From Asterias amurensis (Eukaryota; Echinodermata; Asteroidea; Forcipulatida; Asteriidae): a stretch of 64,000 nt of DNA. Position 1 is the stretch's first letter. Each line of letters opens with the position of its first letter. Below, piece after piece: positions 33,761 to 44,849 of the stretch. The DNA is taken from the NCBI RefSeq assembly GCF_032118995.1, contig NC_092657.1:8495391-8559390 (forward strand). Reading direction: 5' to 3'. The position numbers and the translations under genes were made by a program. The notes below the pieces were generated by a model. It searched no databases. It saw only the letters and a program-made list of their open reading frames with translations, and was not told where the DNA came from.

Positions 33761-36700
33761 AATTGGCGACGAGGATAATTGGTTCATAATGGCTGCCCTG
33801 ATCGGGAAAATCAATGAATTTCGAGAGGGAACGGAGGACTGGACACACTACTTTGAAAGGTTGGAATTTTATTTCGTAGCGAATGATGTCACCACATCGG
33901 CCAAGAAACAAGCCGTTGTTTTAACTGTTATTGGCCCTGAATCATACAAACTTCTTCGAAGTCTGGTCTCTCCTGACAAACCTGGTGACAAACCTTACGA
34001 TGAGTTCATAAAAATAATGACTAAACATCACAACCCTGTACTGTCTGAAATAGTGCAACAGCCGTGAAGTTTAACAGCCGTTTCCGTGAGGAAGGAGAGT
34101 CCATTGCTCAATATGTTGCTGCACTTCGTTCTATTGCAAACTTTTGCAATTATGGTACCTCCTTAAATGATATGCTACGTGATAGGCTTGTCTGCGGTCT
34201 ACGGAATGACCGCATCCAACAAAAACTACTGACTGAGAAGAAACTTTCTCTCGAAAAGGCTTTGTCCATAGCACAAAATTTTGAAACGGCAACAAAGAAC
34301 GTCAAAGACATGAAAGAAATGCAGGTGGCACAACCAAACAGCAATGAAAATAGCAATACAGTGATGAACAAGGTGTTTCATGATAACTCCACACCAAATC
34401 AAGTGAGTTTGAATAAGCAGAGGTGCAAAACTCAACCCTGTTATCGTTGTGGGAAAGACAACCACTCATCAGGTAAGTGTCGGTTTCGATACAATTCATG
34501 TTTTAAGTGCCAGAAGAAAGGCCATATTGCCAGTGTGTGTCGCAGTTCTGATAAAGGGGACCAGGCTTCACATGTAAAGAACATGAATGCTGTACCTACG
34601 ACCAATGATCATGACACACATGAAGTCGAGCAACAACATGACAATCCTGTCTACTCACTCTTTACTTGCAGTCGACCTGGAATGAAACCAATACGAATCA
34701 ATTTATTGGTAAACAAGGACTTTGTGATGGAGGTAGACACAGGGCCATCATTATCACTGGTGTCGGAGCACGTTTTCAAGTGTGGGTGGCCTAACAAACA
34801 ACTAAGTCCATCAGAGGTCAACCTAAGAACATACACGGGTGAACTAGTCACGACGCTTGGCCAATTCACTGTAGAAGTTGTGCATAATTCGCAAGCCTTT
34901 GAACTGTCATTGCTAGTGGTGAAAGGAAATGGCCCAAGCCTCCTTGGTCGAAATTGGCCGGATAACATTAAGTTGGATTGGGAACAAATCCATGTGCTTT
35001 ACGGTAGCAACATGGAGGATGTTCTAGACAGACATGCTGCGGTTTTTAAAGATGAGTTGGGCACGTTGAAAGGTGCGACTGCCAAGATCTATGTTGACAA
35101 GCAGGTTCAACCGCGCTTTTGCAAAGCACGATCGGTTCCATATGCCATGCGAGAGTTAGTAGGGAAAGAACTTGACCGCCTTGTCACTGCTGGAATATTA
35201 GAACCGGTTGAGTTCTCAGAGTGGGCTGCCCCCATCGTGCCTGTAATGAAGGCAGATATATCATCTGTAAGAATCTGCGGTGATTACAAACTAACAGTGA
35301 ATCAGGTATCCAAATTGGATAAGTATCCGATTCCGAAAATTGAAGATTTGATCGCATCCCTGGCTGGAGGACAGAAATTCACGAAGCTGGACCTCTCGCA
35401 AGCTTACCAGCAACTGATATTGGATGAGGAATCACGCAACTATGTGGTGATTAACACTCACAAGGGATTATTTCGTTATACCCGCCTGCCTTTTGGAATC
35501 GCCTCAGCTCCAGCCATTTTTCAGCGCACTATGGAGAATATCCTTCAAGGAATTCCACATGTGATCCTCTACTTGGATGACATTTTGATTTCTGGGTCAG
35601 ATGACCAGTCTCATATTTCAACGCTCGCCACTGTGTTGTCGCGCTTGGAACAGGCAGGACTTACGGCTCAAGTTGAGTAAATGTACTTTCATGGCCCCTT
35701 CTGTGGTGTATCTTGGGCATACCATTGACGCCCAGGGTTTGCACCCTACAGCTGACAAAGTCGAAGCAATTCGCAATGCACCAGCACCTACGAATGTCAC
35801 CGAACTGAGGGCCTACCTAGGGCTGCTCACTTACTATGGCAAATTCCTGCCTCAGCTTTCTACCACGCTAGCTGCTTTGTAACGATTATTGCGCAAGGAT
35901 GTCCAATGGAGATGGGGTACAGAAGAAAAGAGCGCTTTCCAAGCTTCGAAGGAGTTACTTCTCTCTTCGCAGTTATTGGTACATTTCGACCCTGGGAAGG
36001 ACATCGTAGTATCATGTGACGCGTCCCAATACTGAATTGGTGCAGTCCTTGCTCATCGCATGCCCGACGGCTCCGAAAAGCCCATTGGCTTTGCTTCACG
36101 CACCCTCGCTCCAGCAGAGAAAAAGTATGCCCAAATCAAAGGAGGGTTTGGCATGTGTTTTTGGAGTGACACGATTTCATTCATATATCTATGGACGCCA
36201 CTTCACGCTAGTGACAGATCACAAACCTTTGCTCAGTTTGTTCAACGAGGAACGTGCTGTTCCACCCCAAGCTTCCGCACGCATACAGAGATGGGCACTG
36301 ACTTTAGCTACTTATGAATATACGCTTGTGTTTAAGCCCATGGAAGCACATGCAAACGCTGACGCCCTGAGCCGCTTACCCCTGCAAGCATCAACTCCTG
36401 CAGTCCCTCAGCCGGCTGAAACTGTGTTGCTCATGGAGAACATTGCAGCATCTCCTCTCTCCGCCACACATACTCGTGCATGGACTAGATGTGATCCACT
36501 GCTCTCTCAAGTGCTCCCATTGGTGGAGAAAGGATGGACATCTGACGCGAATTTGGGCGACAATTTTAAACCCTATACTTTGCGCAGGACAGAGCTCTCA
36601 GTACAAGAAGGATGTTTGTTGTGGGGGAGTCGTGTTATCGTTCCTATGCAAGGCCGTAAACGTGTGCTAAGGTCACTACACGAAGGACACCCAGGAATGG

Positions 36701-38028
36701 CTAGAATGAAAAGCCTTGCTAGAGGATTTGCTTGGTGGCCCAAAATGGATGCTGACATTGAAGATGAAGTGAAGGCATGCCATAATTGCCAACAGACCCA
36801 ACCTATGCCACCGAAAAATGAACTTCATCCTTGGAGATGGCCCAATAGACCTTGGTCCCGCCTTCATATTGATTACGCAGGGCCATTCATGGGTAAGATG
36901 TTTTTGATCGTGATTGATGCCCATTCGAAATGGATGGAAGTGTTTCCACTGAACAATGCTACATCACAGCAAACCATAGAGAAACTTCGACAAGCATTTG
37001 CTTGCCATGGTTTGCCAGACAAACTAGTTTCTGACAACGGCACACCATTCACAAGCGTAGAGTTCAGGGAATTTATGACGAAGAATGGTATTCTTCATAT
37101 TTGCACAACACCCTATCACCCTTCATCAAATGGACTTGCGGAGAGAGCGGTACGCACATTCAAAAACGCAATGAAACGCATGGACCAAGGAACGGTAGAA
37201 ACCAAGGTGTCACGTTTCCTATTCAAATATAGAATCACGCCGCATAGCTCCACTGGAGTATCACCAGCAGAGTGACTGATGGGGAGACGCTTGCATTCCC
37301 ATTTGGATCAGCTCCGCCCAGATGTGTCCAAAACTGTGGACAAACACTAAATGACACAGAAATATCATCATGACAGTCACGCCAAGGCTCGATCATTCGC
37401 GATTGGAGATACAGTATGGGTGCGAAACTACACCAAAACTGGTTACAATTGGCTACCAGGCATCGTGAGCGATTATGCAGGGCCAGTGTCATACAGGATC
37501 CGTTTGCAGGAGAATGATTCTGTAATAAGGCGTCATGCTGACCAAATTCGTGGAGTTGATAAGATGCCTCAACAACACCCTGTAGGGAAAGACAGGGAGC
37601 AAGTGCCGGATGAGGTTGATGTCACCATTGACAATGAAATTGAAGACCCAAACCAAGAACAACCTCAGCAGATTGACGGTCAGTATCATCCACCGTTGGA
37701 GACCGAACAACCCGTAGGTCGTAACCCGGTCCGCAACCACAATGCCCCAAATCGCTACGGATTTTCGGCCACATAAACTGTTGAGTTTCACAGGATGTCG
37801 CTGCACATTGTTGAGGCAGAATAATCCTCAGTGCATTATTATTTCGGGACAGGGTAGTCCACCCCTGTGCTCGATGTTTTTTATTGTTCATTGCAGTTGA
37901 AGTTTGTTAGAGTTCTTGTTAATCCATGGATCCCCCTAATGCAGTGATTGGGACTAAATAACTTGACTTTCTTTAAAAACTTGACTGCATTATTATTATT
38001 GTTGATGTTTAACATTAGGGTGGAGGAG

Positions 38029-38237
38029 TGTAATGTATTGATGTTGGGACTTGCACAAGTCTAATGGTTGTTAAGTGACGTCACGTAGCCCGCACCGGGC
38101 GCCGCCATGTTTAGCTCATGTTTACATGTTAGTAACACGGAATGTTGTTCAGCTCACAATAAATGCTTTGAAGTTCAGAATTACAAATACGATTGAGTGT
38201 TCCAAGTACTTTTAAATATTAGGAGTAGTCTACTACA
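38029..38237 (+). repeat. Right LTR of the young Gypsy element
   Basis: Near-identical to the left LTR, with two substitutions and one 2-base gap. It follows GGGTGGAGGAG. Confidence 0.9.
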
Positions 38238-38794
38238 GTTTGAAACGTGTTTTGTTTAAGAAGTTTCCCATTGAGATGCCTTACCTGTTTTGTACATAAA
38301 AGTGCAATTTAAGAAGTGTAACCAAATTGTTTAAATTAAAGAGAAATTTCGCAGTTGATTAAGAGGAGCCTTATCCAACTGTATGTACTTTCATGACTTC
38401 TTTGATCTAAAACGTGTAAAATCGTTTAGGTAATTCTATGAAGAGAACATGCCTAAAGTGGGAATGTTTCCACGACTGTAATTGTACAAATTTAAAGTAC
38501 TAAATGTTGAGGATTGTACTGTATTACACATGTATACAGGTTGAGGAATGTAAAAGTCATCGCTACAAACCAGCGGATCTATAAATCCAGTGCAGCTGTT
38601 GGAAATAAATGCTGAAAATACAGTAAATCTACAGTAGAGAAGAAGCTCAAAGGTAAGCCTTACTTCAGTCACACAGCCTTCCCAAAGATTTTCCTGTCCT
38701 CGGCAAATTTAAAACACACAACAACGTGCTGTACAGAATTCCTCAACCTGTATACATTTGGACATAACAAAGAAACAAGAGAAGATAAAAATTG

Positions 38795-38977
38795 TCAAGG
38801 AAGCTTGAACTTGAATGGATACATCAAGGCAACCAGGTGCGTAAGCAAAATGGCTTAGGAATACGAAGCAAGCGTATACTTGGGAAAAAGACTGCCAACA
38901 AAGAGTCACTGCTACGGAAAGGCAAAGATATTTTTGCTCCAAAAGGCGTTCGAAACTACCAGTGCTCAGTGAAATAG
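38795..38977 (+). CDS. Possible exon, uncharacterised GW-x-H...KQVR-type domain
   Basis: The open stretch LELEWIHQGNQVRKQNGLGI, then KTANKESLLRKGKDIFAPKG, follows a pattern I have seen in many uncharacterised invertebrate proteins (W-x-H, Q-V-R, G-x-G, two lysine-rich turns, and a final F-x-P-x-G). Neither a start codon nor a good acceptor is obvious. It ends with a stop at 38975-38977. Confidence 0.3.
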   Translation, partial: SRKLELEWIHQGNQVRKQNGLGIRSKRILGKKTANKESLLRKGKDIFAPKGVRNYQCSVK

Positions 38978-39252
38978 CGTGTGGCATACAGGATTTCTTA
39001 GAATCATCATTTCCTGAAACAAGTACACATCACCGCTGTTTGCAGCGCGACAAGCGGTTGCGCGCACGCGCGGATATTTTAGTTCTATCTAGCGCCCTCT
39101 CGTGGTTAGATTTGGTTATGAGTAAACACGATCGCGTTTTGTCGTAGGCCAGCCAACCGGATGATGTCATTCGACCTCGTATTTAAAGCAAGACGGTCAC
39201 ATGAATATTTAACAAAGGTCATAGTTCGATAGATTTTAAAGCTGGGGAGACA

Positions 39253-39362
39253 ATGGTATCAGGCATGGCTTCGTTTGACAAAGTCCGGGCTGCACAGCTG
39301 ATCCTCAAACTACATCAAAAATATGTCACGATCAGCCAGCTTTTGATGGATCGAGGAACAAG
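39253..39362 (+). CDS. Possible first exon of an unknown gene
   Basis: Starts MVSGMASFDKVRAAQ and continues LILKLHQKYVTISQLLMDRG before a GTAAAT donor. The upstream 200 bp are rich in CpG, fitting a promoter. No downstream exon could be assigned. Confidence 0.3.
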
Positions 39363-40106
39363 GTAAATATTGGTACCTTTGTTGGCGTTTTTAAGGGTCG
39401 ATCATGAGTTTTCTTGGTGACAAAATAAGTTTAGGAGGGAAGACTGACTCATTGTGAACACGTACATGGTACTTAGCACTGAGCAAACCTCAATGGAGCC
39501 TCGTGGCCAGCCATTTAGAAACGGGATTTTTACGCGACACCGTGGTTGCGTTGTCGCCATTGTTAGTGAATTTTCACAGTGTGCTTGGGTTTCAAACGTG
39601 TACAATGGTGTAATAGTGGTCCCATGGAGGTCGCTTGAAGTTTAAATGTTTTGAGCTATTATTTGGGGTTCCATTATTAATGATTGTTAATAATTTTTAA
39701 TAAATAATAAAAAACATTATAAAATTATATTTACTACTATACTAAATTAGTAATAGGGCCTATTCCTAGCTTTCCCCCACAGATTATTATTATTTTTTTT
39801 TATTTAGTTCACTTTATTATTATGTCATTAATTTTCCTAATTAAGCCATGAGTATAAATTTTAAAAACAGCTCAATATTATAGGCCCACACACATGACAC
39901 AAGCATTTAAATAACTCATCACACCACCTGATGAGTAGTAATGGTACAAACAATTCATGTCAAGTCACATTGTTCTGACAAATATATACTTTAATTGATC
40001 TTGTCTTGTAGTACATTCAGACTTGCCTACTTTTTTCAGATATTTTTTCCCTTGGATTTTGTTGAGGTGTTTATTTAATGCTTATTGCTATACTACCTTC
40101 TTGATT

Positions 40107-43100
40107 CTAGGACTTGTCAGGTTGTAAGCGGCGCTTACGTGGTCGTGACTTTGGACGGAGACTTGTTATGGATGGGTTTACGCACAGATGATGTTCCCGC
40201 ATGACGCAGAGGAGTTTGTGAAGTTTGGGGTTCAGTTTTGAAGTGTTTTTGGCACCGTTGAATCGTCTGTTTAGGATGTTGAATGAGCGTGCATGGACTC
40301 TCCCCCCTGCTCACCAAGCAGCCCCAAACCATGCTTCGTGCTGCGAATGAACGGGCAGACATGTTCCTCAAGCATATGCATTTTGGGGGGAATGGTCTTG
40401 GTGGGGAACGTGGTGCGGAAGAAGTCCATGAAGAGCTTGATGCTTTCGTCTAAGAGAGAAAAAAGTAAGTTAAACACTCACATGTAAAAGTGTTCTCATT
40501 TGTATCTTAAGAATGCTGTGCAACCTAAAATGTTAGTGTTATTTTACATTGTTAATTTTGTTTTACCTTTGCATTCAATGACATGTTAAATATTGAACAA
40601 GAAACTCACCAAGGTCTGTGATATCATTATCACTGAAGTATTCCACCTTGTTGTACTTGTTGTGACAGTTGGAGAACAAGGAAAATACAGTAGAGAAGTT
40701 GTGAACAATGGTACTTGCTTTGCTCAATTTGGCTGGACAAAGTTTTCCCACTTCCACAATTACTGCTTCTGTTATTTTTTTGATGTTCATTTCCTGTGTG
40801 ATTGAAAAAACAATATAGTACACAAAATTAAATGGCAAGAAGAAAGTATAAGTTTTGTTCTCTATTTTTCATTGTTGTTTAATATATTACCTTGAGACAT
40901 TTGTGTAGGTGGTTTCCGACAAAAGTGTTCGAGTAGTAGGCCTGGCGTCTAACTTTTATGTCTTGTAGAGTCAGGTCTAGCCTCTTCAACAGGGGGTTGT
41001 GATGATCTTGTAGATTGTCCACTTTTGTGTTTCCAAGAATTTCCTTTAATAATAAGATAAAGACAATGCTAAATTTACACATTTTAACTACTTGTGATAT
41101 TTTTCGTTAATGAAGATAATTTTACAGTGTGAGGACCACATCCTAGTAACGACTGGATTGGTGGGCGGGCCACTGTTGTTTATGAACCAAACCAAAGGGA
41201 CAGTTAATTAAATTGACTGTTACTTCCTTAATTTTCAGCTTTTACCTGTCTACTTAGTTCGTCGGTGAGGCTGCTCATCTGGGCAGTGACATCGGCCACA
41301 ACTTCTGATGCATCAACACCATCATTGAGCAGAGCAATTACTGCAAGCTGCTCTTGAAGGACTTCCATCTCAACACTGATGTTACTTGCTCTTAGCTTGG
41401 CCGTGTGGACCTCAGACAGCTGGGCAATGTGCAGAGGGAATGGTCCTTCTCCAAAGTCAGTTGCACCTGCACTTGAAGTTGCAAGCTCTCCCGCAATTTC
41501 TTCTCCAAGATTCCTGCATTCTGCCTCAAACATGGTGTACAGCTTGAACCAAATACCCAAGCTGATATGTAGAGTAGGTGGGCATACCTGTGAAAATAAA
41601 GTTGTTTTTGTACAGTATTATTTTAAACGTTTAAATCAAATGTCTGTTCGCAGAAACAGGTTGCTATATTGCTAAATGCATTGATTTTCTTAAAGACAGA
41701 CGATGCCTATTATCTGTACAGAGAAATAAATGGTCTACCACATTCATTGCATTTTTTTAAATTTGATATTAATACATTGGTGATGGGGATAGAAAAGAAT
41801 GGCTTGTCAATCGAGTTATTGTAGTTCTTTGCTTTCTTAATTTGTCCTCCAGAAGCCAGAAATTGCTCATGATCATGATGCAGGCTCTCAAGTGATCTGA
41901 TGTTACAAGGATGGCGAACTGCCTTGTCGACTGCCATCTGAGCACTTGTTATGTTGCACCATATGCAGGGATGCCGACCTGAGAAGACAAAGGTACCAAA
42001 CTGTCAAATTTTAAGAGAAAAATCTCACATTATGTAAGGTGGGATCAATCTTACCTTAAAAGAATATTTTGTTGTTACATGGGTTTAGGTTTAGTTAAAG
42101 TGAAGTAACATAACTTACCACTTGCACCAGATATTCCCATCATTCTGCACAAAAATTCATAATCGCCAAACAGATACACCATGAGCTTCTTTCCCCTGGG
42201 AATTATGTAAAATAAGTTCATGTTTAAGTAGGGTTTGAAACTTTGCATGGTTGAAATATGATATAGAAAGGTTCTGAAAAGAACCATTGGTTTAAACTCG
42301 ACGCTTCGATCAGTATGCTCTGATCGTCTTCTGATCATCTTCTCCAGAAGACGATCAGAGCATACTGATCGAAACGTCGAGTTTAAACCAATGGTTCGTT
42401 TCAGAACCACCCCAACTCATTACAGATAGTCATTACATGGTGTTACCGCAAACCTTTCTATATAAGTTCATGTTTATTACTTCCTCCGTCCAAAAGATAT
42501 TTAAGTTAGGAGGCCAAATATTTGATACAACATACCTCCATGTCATCCTCGTTATTGCTTCTATTTCGGTCTTGTACCTATCCAGGGCCATGTGGAGATT
42601 CACTGATGTGTCTGTGGCTTCAAATGCACACAGGACAATTGTGTTGTTCTTGGAGTTGGGGGCTTCTGTATTTTCTATCTCCAGCATAAATTTGAAACTC
42701 CCTCCACCTTTGTCTCCTCCAAGTTTGAGCCAAACTTCATCTTTCGGCTGACCCTGATGCCAGTACAACCTTTCAGATCTGCAGGGAAGGTAATTTCTTT
42801 TAATTTCTACAAATAAAAGATAATAAACACAAGGGCCGCTAGATTTTCTTGTTAGTTGTTTTTTGTTGTTATTATTATTATTCTTGAAAACACTACCTGT
42901 GATATTCCTCCAGCAGATCGATTATGTACTTTTGGAGGTCTGCTATGAAGACACAAGCAGCCGGTTTAGTAACAAGGCCAGTCTGCTCGCTACACATGAA
43001 CGGTAGCCTATCCCCCTCCAGAACATCCTGCCCAACAGAGGCCTTTCCGAGCTTCCTACTTTCCTGCTCATTCGCCATCACAATCTTATACTGACGCAGC

Positions 43101-44832
43101 CACCTATTTAAACAGCATGAAAAAAAAACAAGGTATTATTTATGTATTCGAAAAAACACACAACTTCATAGACCCCTGTACTGTTGATGTCCCGAACTTG
43201 CTATTGAATTGATTACCAACGTGTCTCTGCACAGCTGTCAGAAATCCAGTACTACACCGTAGTAGAGCAAATGTTGACATCATCAGTAGAGACAGCCTAC
43301 TTTGTTGGTACTTCATTACTCCACCTTCTTATACCTCACTTTTGTAGTATAAATATACAAATTATATGAACACAATGTAAGATGAGAGATGAGAAATACA
43401 AATCTTACAACTTGAGCTCTCTTAGTCCAGCCCATGAAAGCCCTAAGTCTGCTTTTAGTGCTAGTTCGTTCAATGCAGGAATGTGTATCCTCAGTTGCAG
43501 CTTTCCTAGGAGATCTTGAAGGGATTTTCTGGAGGCTGTCTTGATCAGATGTCCTAGTTGTACATCAGACTGTCCAGCGCTTATGTCCGACAGATGAGCC
43601 TTTAGGTATTTGGTGCGACGCTGGATGGTTCCTTTGTGGACATCATTGCTTGGCTTGTGAACAGTGGGAACACGCTGAACACACAGGGCCTAGTATTATT
43701 TAGAAAACAAAAACAGGTTGTGGTTGTTGAAACATGTTTTTCACATAAAGGAAACTGCCAAAGAATTGAAACGATAAGGGCAACAAATCATTTTGCTTTT
43801 TTATTGAAGTAGACAGTGAAGATTTCTTTCTTTCAGAGTTAGCGTTAGCGTTATTTAAATAAGTTGTTTATAAGATGCTCAAAATTTGTCAATGAAATTT
43901 ATCACAAAGCAATACTTACTGCCCCCTTAGTTGCTAGCCGCACTGTTCCTCCCGAGTTGACCATACATTTTTTCAGAAGGTGGGATGTCAGTTGCTGTCC
44001 CAGTTTCCCAAGTGGTGCAACATTACCGAGTAGGATGTCTTTATATGCCTCTTCATCTACTGGTATTGACGAGTCAGGATTAGAGCAAGTGTGTTCATGT
44101 GCAGTTCTTAACCAGCTACTCATCTTACACATTGTGCATTTAACCCTTACATTTTGTAGCACATTCATGAAATATTGTTTAGGGGGGTTAATTTCTTTAA
44201 GACTGAAATTGCTTTTGCATACAGTGCATTTAATAGTGCAAGATGATGTTGTGACAAAAATACTCTGCAGGCACGATAAGCAAAAAACGTGTTCACAAGT
44301 AGTCTCGACTGGTCTGGATAACAAGTTGTTGCACAACTTGCAAATAAACAGTGCATCATCAGTAGAGAAGTTCAAATTGGGGTATGGAGTGGTTGTTTCC
44401 GACAACTCATGAAACCTAGCCAACACCTCTTCTTTGTTGTTCTCTTCAGTCTCTTCTAGGTCATCCAGTCTTCGGTACTTTGTTTTGGCTGGCCGACCAC
44501 CTTTGTTACACACCACTCTATTGCAAACACTGCATTCACCTTTAAGTGGATGAACACTCCAGTCATTGGGCATTACCCGTGATGTAGGTAGAAATAAATT
44601 AGAATAACACAGATGGCAGATAAATAGAGGATGGCGAAGACTTTCATCACTAGTCATGTCAATGTGGTACTTCACTTTAATTTTATCTGCATACTGAGAG
44701 CAGGACTTTAAAGGTTTCTTCGTATTTTTGTTCTTGAATGATTGCACCCGGTTGCCACAAACTCTGCATAATTTTTTCAAATTGTTGATGTGATCTTCCA
44801 TTGTTGAGATTACAGGCTTTATGGAGTTTGAT
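40107..44832 (-). CDS. RAG1-N-terminus-like transposase gene (N-RAG-TP type), ten exons
   Basis: Minus-strand exons: 44832-43920, 43689-43409, 43103-42897, 42778-42536, 42195-42119, 41978-41776, 41587-41246, 41043-40891, 40793-40610 and 40449-40107. All nine junctions keep phase, giving about 970 residues from the ATG at 44801. Exon 4 has WLKLGGDKGGGSFKF, PNSKNNT and FEATDTSVNLHMALDRYK. Exon 5 has YLFGDYEFLCRMMGISGASG and runs into RHPCIWC in exon 6. Exon 7 has CPPTLHISLGIW. Exon 10 has IPPKMHMLEEHVCPF and GLGLLGEQGGESMH. The D of GGDKGGG, the D of FGDYEF and the E of EQGGE are plausible catalytic DDE residues (inference). The core is not the vertebrate RAG1 core. The frame shifts once, just after ESMH at about 40310; the continuation ends RPRKRRLQPDKS at 40107. 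It may be an almost intact transposon gene or a domesticated one. Confidence 0.75.
42260..42466. mobile_element. Long-hairpin MITE in intron of the RAG1-like gene
   Basis: GAACCATTGGTTTAAACTCG to CGATCAGTATGCTCTGATCG forms arms of about 53 bp (42281-42397), with the inverted copy differing at only one or two bases. Outer AGAAAGGTT/AACCTTTCT ends extend the structure. It lies between exons 4 and 5 and has no coding capacity. Confidence 0.8.
43920..44832 (-). CDS. Exon 1 of the RAG1-like gene: zinc region and RING finger
   Basis: The exon begins after an ATTTTCAG acceptor. MEDHINNLKKLCRVCGNR (ATG at 44801) parallels the RAG1 N-terminal H-L-K-x-L-C-R-V-C-G-N-R block. It is followed by FICHLCYSNLF and WSVHPLKGECSVC. 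A second cysteine cluster at about residues 152-215 is a RING finger: FICKLCNNLLSRPVETTCEH, VFCLSCLQ, then CTVC, matching the RAG1 RING in spacing and in the P-V-x-x-x-C-x-H-x-F-C core. A following C-x2-C with H-x-H-x-C (CTMCKMSSWLRTAHEHTC) corresponds to the zinc finger after the RAG1 RING. In RAG1 this region is a ubiquitin ligase. The exon ends GTVRLATKGA at a GTAAGT donor. Confidence 0.8.
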
Positions 44833-44849
44833 CTGAAAATATTTTGGTA

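Larger units (their letters stand above)
33554..38237 (+). mobile_element. Ty3/Gypsy LTR retrotransposon, young, nearly whole
   Basis: A 4.7-kb fossil element with LTRs of 207 and 209 bp that are about 99% identical by eye, hence a recent insertion. A putative primer-binding site TTGGCGACGAGG follows the left LTR. Its parts in order are gag from 33789, two CCHC knuckles (34437-34545), protease (about 34690-34960), reverse transcriptase with YLDDILIS (about 35570), RNase H (about 35960-36360), integrase with its HHCC zinc module and catalytic core (about 36660-37270), a GPY/F-type tail to 37776, and a purine-rich stretch before the right LTR. It looks like a Mag-clade relative, which is tentative. 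It is broken, with about five interruptions. Target duplications are not clear. Confidence 0.9.

Noticed and set aside
40107-44832. Identification as a true RAG1L/ProtoRAG transposase
   Set aside because: Only the N-terminal zinc region matches RAG1. The core blocks differ from RAG1 and no RAG2-like neighbour is seen.
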